Shown here one piece after another: positions 62,917 to 64,000 of a stretch of 64,000 nucleotides of DNA. Position numbers and translations under genes: made by a program. The notes beneath the pieces were generated by a model. That model saw only the letters and a list, made by a program, of their open reading frames with translations, was not told the origin of the DNA and did not search any database. Source of the DNA: UM-FILTER-33-9 sp964530235 (lineage in GTDB: Bacteria; Patescibacteriota; Microgenomatia; UBA1406; GWC2-37-13); NCBI GenBank assembly GCA_964530235.1, contig CAZGYB010000005.1, positions 62,001 to 126,000 on the forward strand. The letters are read 5' to 3'. Every line of letters begins with the position of its first letter. The stretch's first letter is position 1.

Positions 62917-64000
62917 CTACGGAATTAAACGGATAATGTCATTTGCTGAAATCAAAATTGCCAGCGCAATAAGGAACACAAAACCTGCAAAGTTTACTGC
63001 TTGTTCAAACTGTTTGTTGACAGGCCTTTTTCTTACCCACTCATAGAGGACAAAAACAAATCTCCCTCCGTCGAGCGCCGGAAAGGGAAGTATGTTCATA
63101 AAAGCGAGAGAAAGACTGAGTAGTGCGGTAACATTGATCATGTTTAGAATGAGCTTGCCTCCTGAGGTACGTACAATATCAGAAATTATAGAAAATATTC
63201 CGATCGGACCCGAGACAACGCCGGTTACCAACTCTGCGTTCTTTTCTTTTACCGCACTGTGAAGGAGCGATCCTACAGTTGTGTAGTTATATGCCATTAT
63301 ATTATATGAATGAAGGACTCCTGAAAATAGTTTTTGTAGAGGGGTATGGTATGAAATAATAGCGGTATCAAGGAGTCCGATTCCAATTATCGCCCGTTTT
63401 AGAACTGGATTGTATTGAGGTATAACTGTGACGACTTTCCGTGTTCCGTTCTTCATGTTCTCTGTTGAAAGGAACACGGTTTTTCCTTCTCCGTTTTTAA
63501 TAACAGAAATAAGCTCGGTTGCGGTAGTGACGGTTTTCCATCGATTTTCTTCGATTTTTTGCGAAATTTGATATTGAGTAACAAGATCTTCAGGAGTGAG
63601 TTGCGCTTTTGCAGCGGGTGAGTTTTTTTGAATTGAGGTTATAACGACGCGCCCAAGTTGTTTTCCAAAGCGGAATTTATAAGGTTGAAGTAATGGAATC
63701 GGTTCTGAATAAAACCCGTTTACCGCAAGGAGTATATAGTAGAGAGAAATACCGAGCACCAGGTTCATAAAAACACCTCCCGTTATTATTGCAGCCTTTA
63801 CTCCAGGTTTTTGGAAGACAAACGCCCTTTTTTTTTGGTCAAAAGTCTCGCCTTTCTGTTTGTCAAGTTCATGATATTCCTCGCCATGAAGTTTTACATA
63901 GCCTCCGAGGGGAATAAGATTGAGACTGTAAACAGTCTCACCAATTTTTTTAGCCCAGAGCCGGGGTGGGAATCCGATAGCGAATTCTTCAACAAAAACT
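62917..64000 (-). CDS. rseP: RIP metalloprotease RseP/S2P, partial (runs off right edge)
   Basis: About 361 residues in the window; the N-terminus with the HExxH zinc motif is beyond base 64000. An internal Met at 63768 is not the start: the frame continues upstream as VEEFAIGFPPRLWAKKIGE, LIPLGGYVKLHGEE and KAAIITGGVFMN, all family sequence. A PDZ-like domain (LGRVVITSIQKNSPAAKAQL) precedes the C-terminal catalytic helix NILPFPALDGGRFVFVLYE, with the LDG zinc-site Asp. Intramembrane protease acting on anti-sigma factors or signal peptides. Confidence 0.95.
   Translation of the reverse strand, partial: VFVEEFAIGFPPRLWAKKIGETVYSLNLIPLGGYVKLHGEEYHELDKQKGETFDQKKRAFVFQKPGVKAAIITGGVFMNLVLGISLYYILLAVNGFYSEPIPLLQPYKFRFGKQLGRVVITSIQKNSPAAKAQLTPEDLVTQYQISQKIEENRWKTVTTATELISVIKNGEGKTVFLSTENMKNGTRKVVTVIPQYNPVLKRAIIGIGLLDTAIISYHTPLQKLFSGVLHSYNIMAYNYTTVGSLLHSAVKEKNAELVTGVVSGPIGIFSIISDIVRTSGGKLILNMINVTALLSLSLAFMNILPFPALDGGRFVFVLYEWVRKRPVNKQFEQAVNFAGFVFLIALAILISANDIIRLIP

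Noticed and set aside
62917..63768. Separate 283-aa membrane protein starting at 63768
   Set aside because: The frame continues upstream to the window edge with clear RseP family sequence; the Met is internal.

Overview
The window looks like a chromosomal segment of a small-genome, low-GC bacterium of the Candidate Phyla Radiation (Patescibacteria), most likely the Microgenomates side. This placement is inferred from gene content and from unusually short or trimmed housekeeping proteins: a release factor without domain 1, a MurF without its N-terminal domain, a YbeY without its zinc-site tail, and a gamma-length DnaX. TGA is used as an ordinary stop codon in several ATGA gene overlaps, so the Gracilibacteria/Absconditabacteria UGA recoding does not apply. 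No phage, IS element, CRISPR array or rRNA gene was seen.

Layout. 1-15,208 is a surface-glycan island. It holds a UDP-GlcNAc 2-epimerase, four polytopic GT-C-like glycosyltransferases (two of them tandem paralogues), several family 2 and family 4 glycosyltransferases, two sugar/alditol nucleotidyltransferases, a TagF/TagB-like CDP-alditol transferase and a TagGH-type ABC exporter. 15,266-17,711 is an adenosine-kinase-like sugar kinase next to S-adenosylhomocysteinase, half of a SAM cycle whose other half (metK under a SAM-I-type riboswitch) is at 31.6-32.9 kb. 17.7-22.6 kb holds a histidine kinase, a separate membrane sensor-like protein, a DMT transporter, a GNAT-fold DUF2156 protein and a pyruvoyl-dependent arginine decarboxylase. 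22.6-31.5 kb is a type IV pilus operon (Hpt, response regulator, PilB, PilC, four pilin-like proteins, an accessory membrane protein, a separately promoted major pilin), including a 667-residue pseudopilin fused to a propeller-like domain.

From 31.5 kb to the right edge the genes are mostly core: metK, pyk, lepA, miaA, folD, gyrA, ppa, gyrB, rplL, rplJ, rpmE, an MFS exporter, prfA, hisS, murF, cysS, an EEP nuclease, tRNA-Pro(CGG), a MIP18/SufT-like protein, rnj, recR, prs, ybaB, dnaX, ybeY, rpsU, a DHH/MYG1-like protein, proS, cmk and rseP (cut by the right edge).

Three structural themes cut across the genes. (1) Many genes have a consensus TATAAT-type -10 box exactly 6 nt (range about 5-8) upstream of the start codon, which predicts leaderless mRNAs; ribosomal and internal operon genes instead carry strong Shine-Dalgarno sites. 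(2) A degenerate 7-bp-period A-rich repeat family is scattered between genes, often as two inverted arms, and also lies in frame inside at least three proteins. (3) The tRNA-Pro(CGG) gene sits between two halves of another tRNA whose 5' and 3' acceptor strands still pair perfectly with each other.
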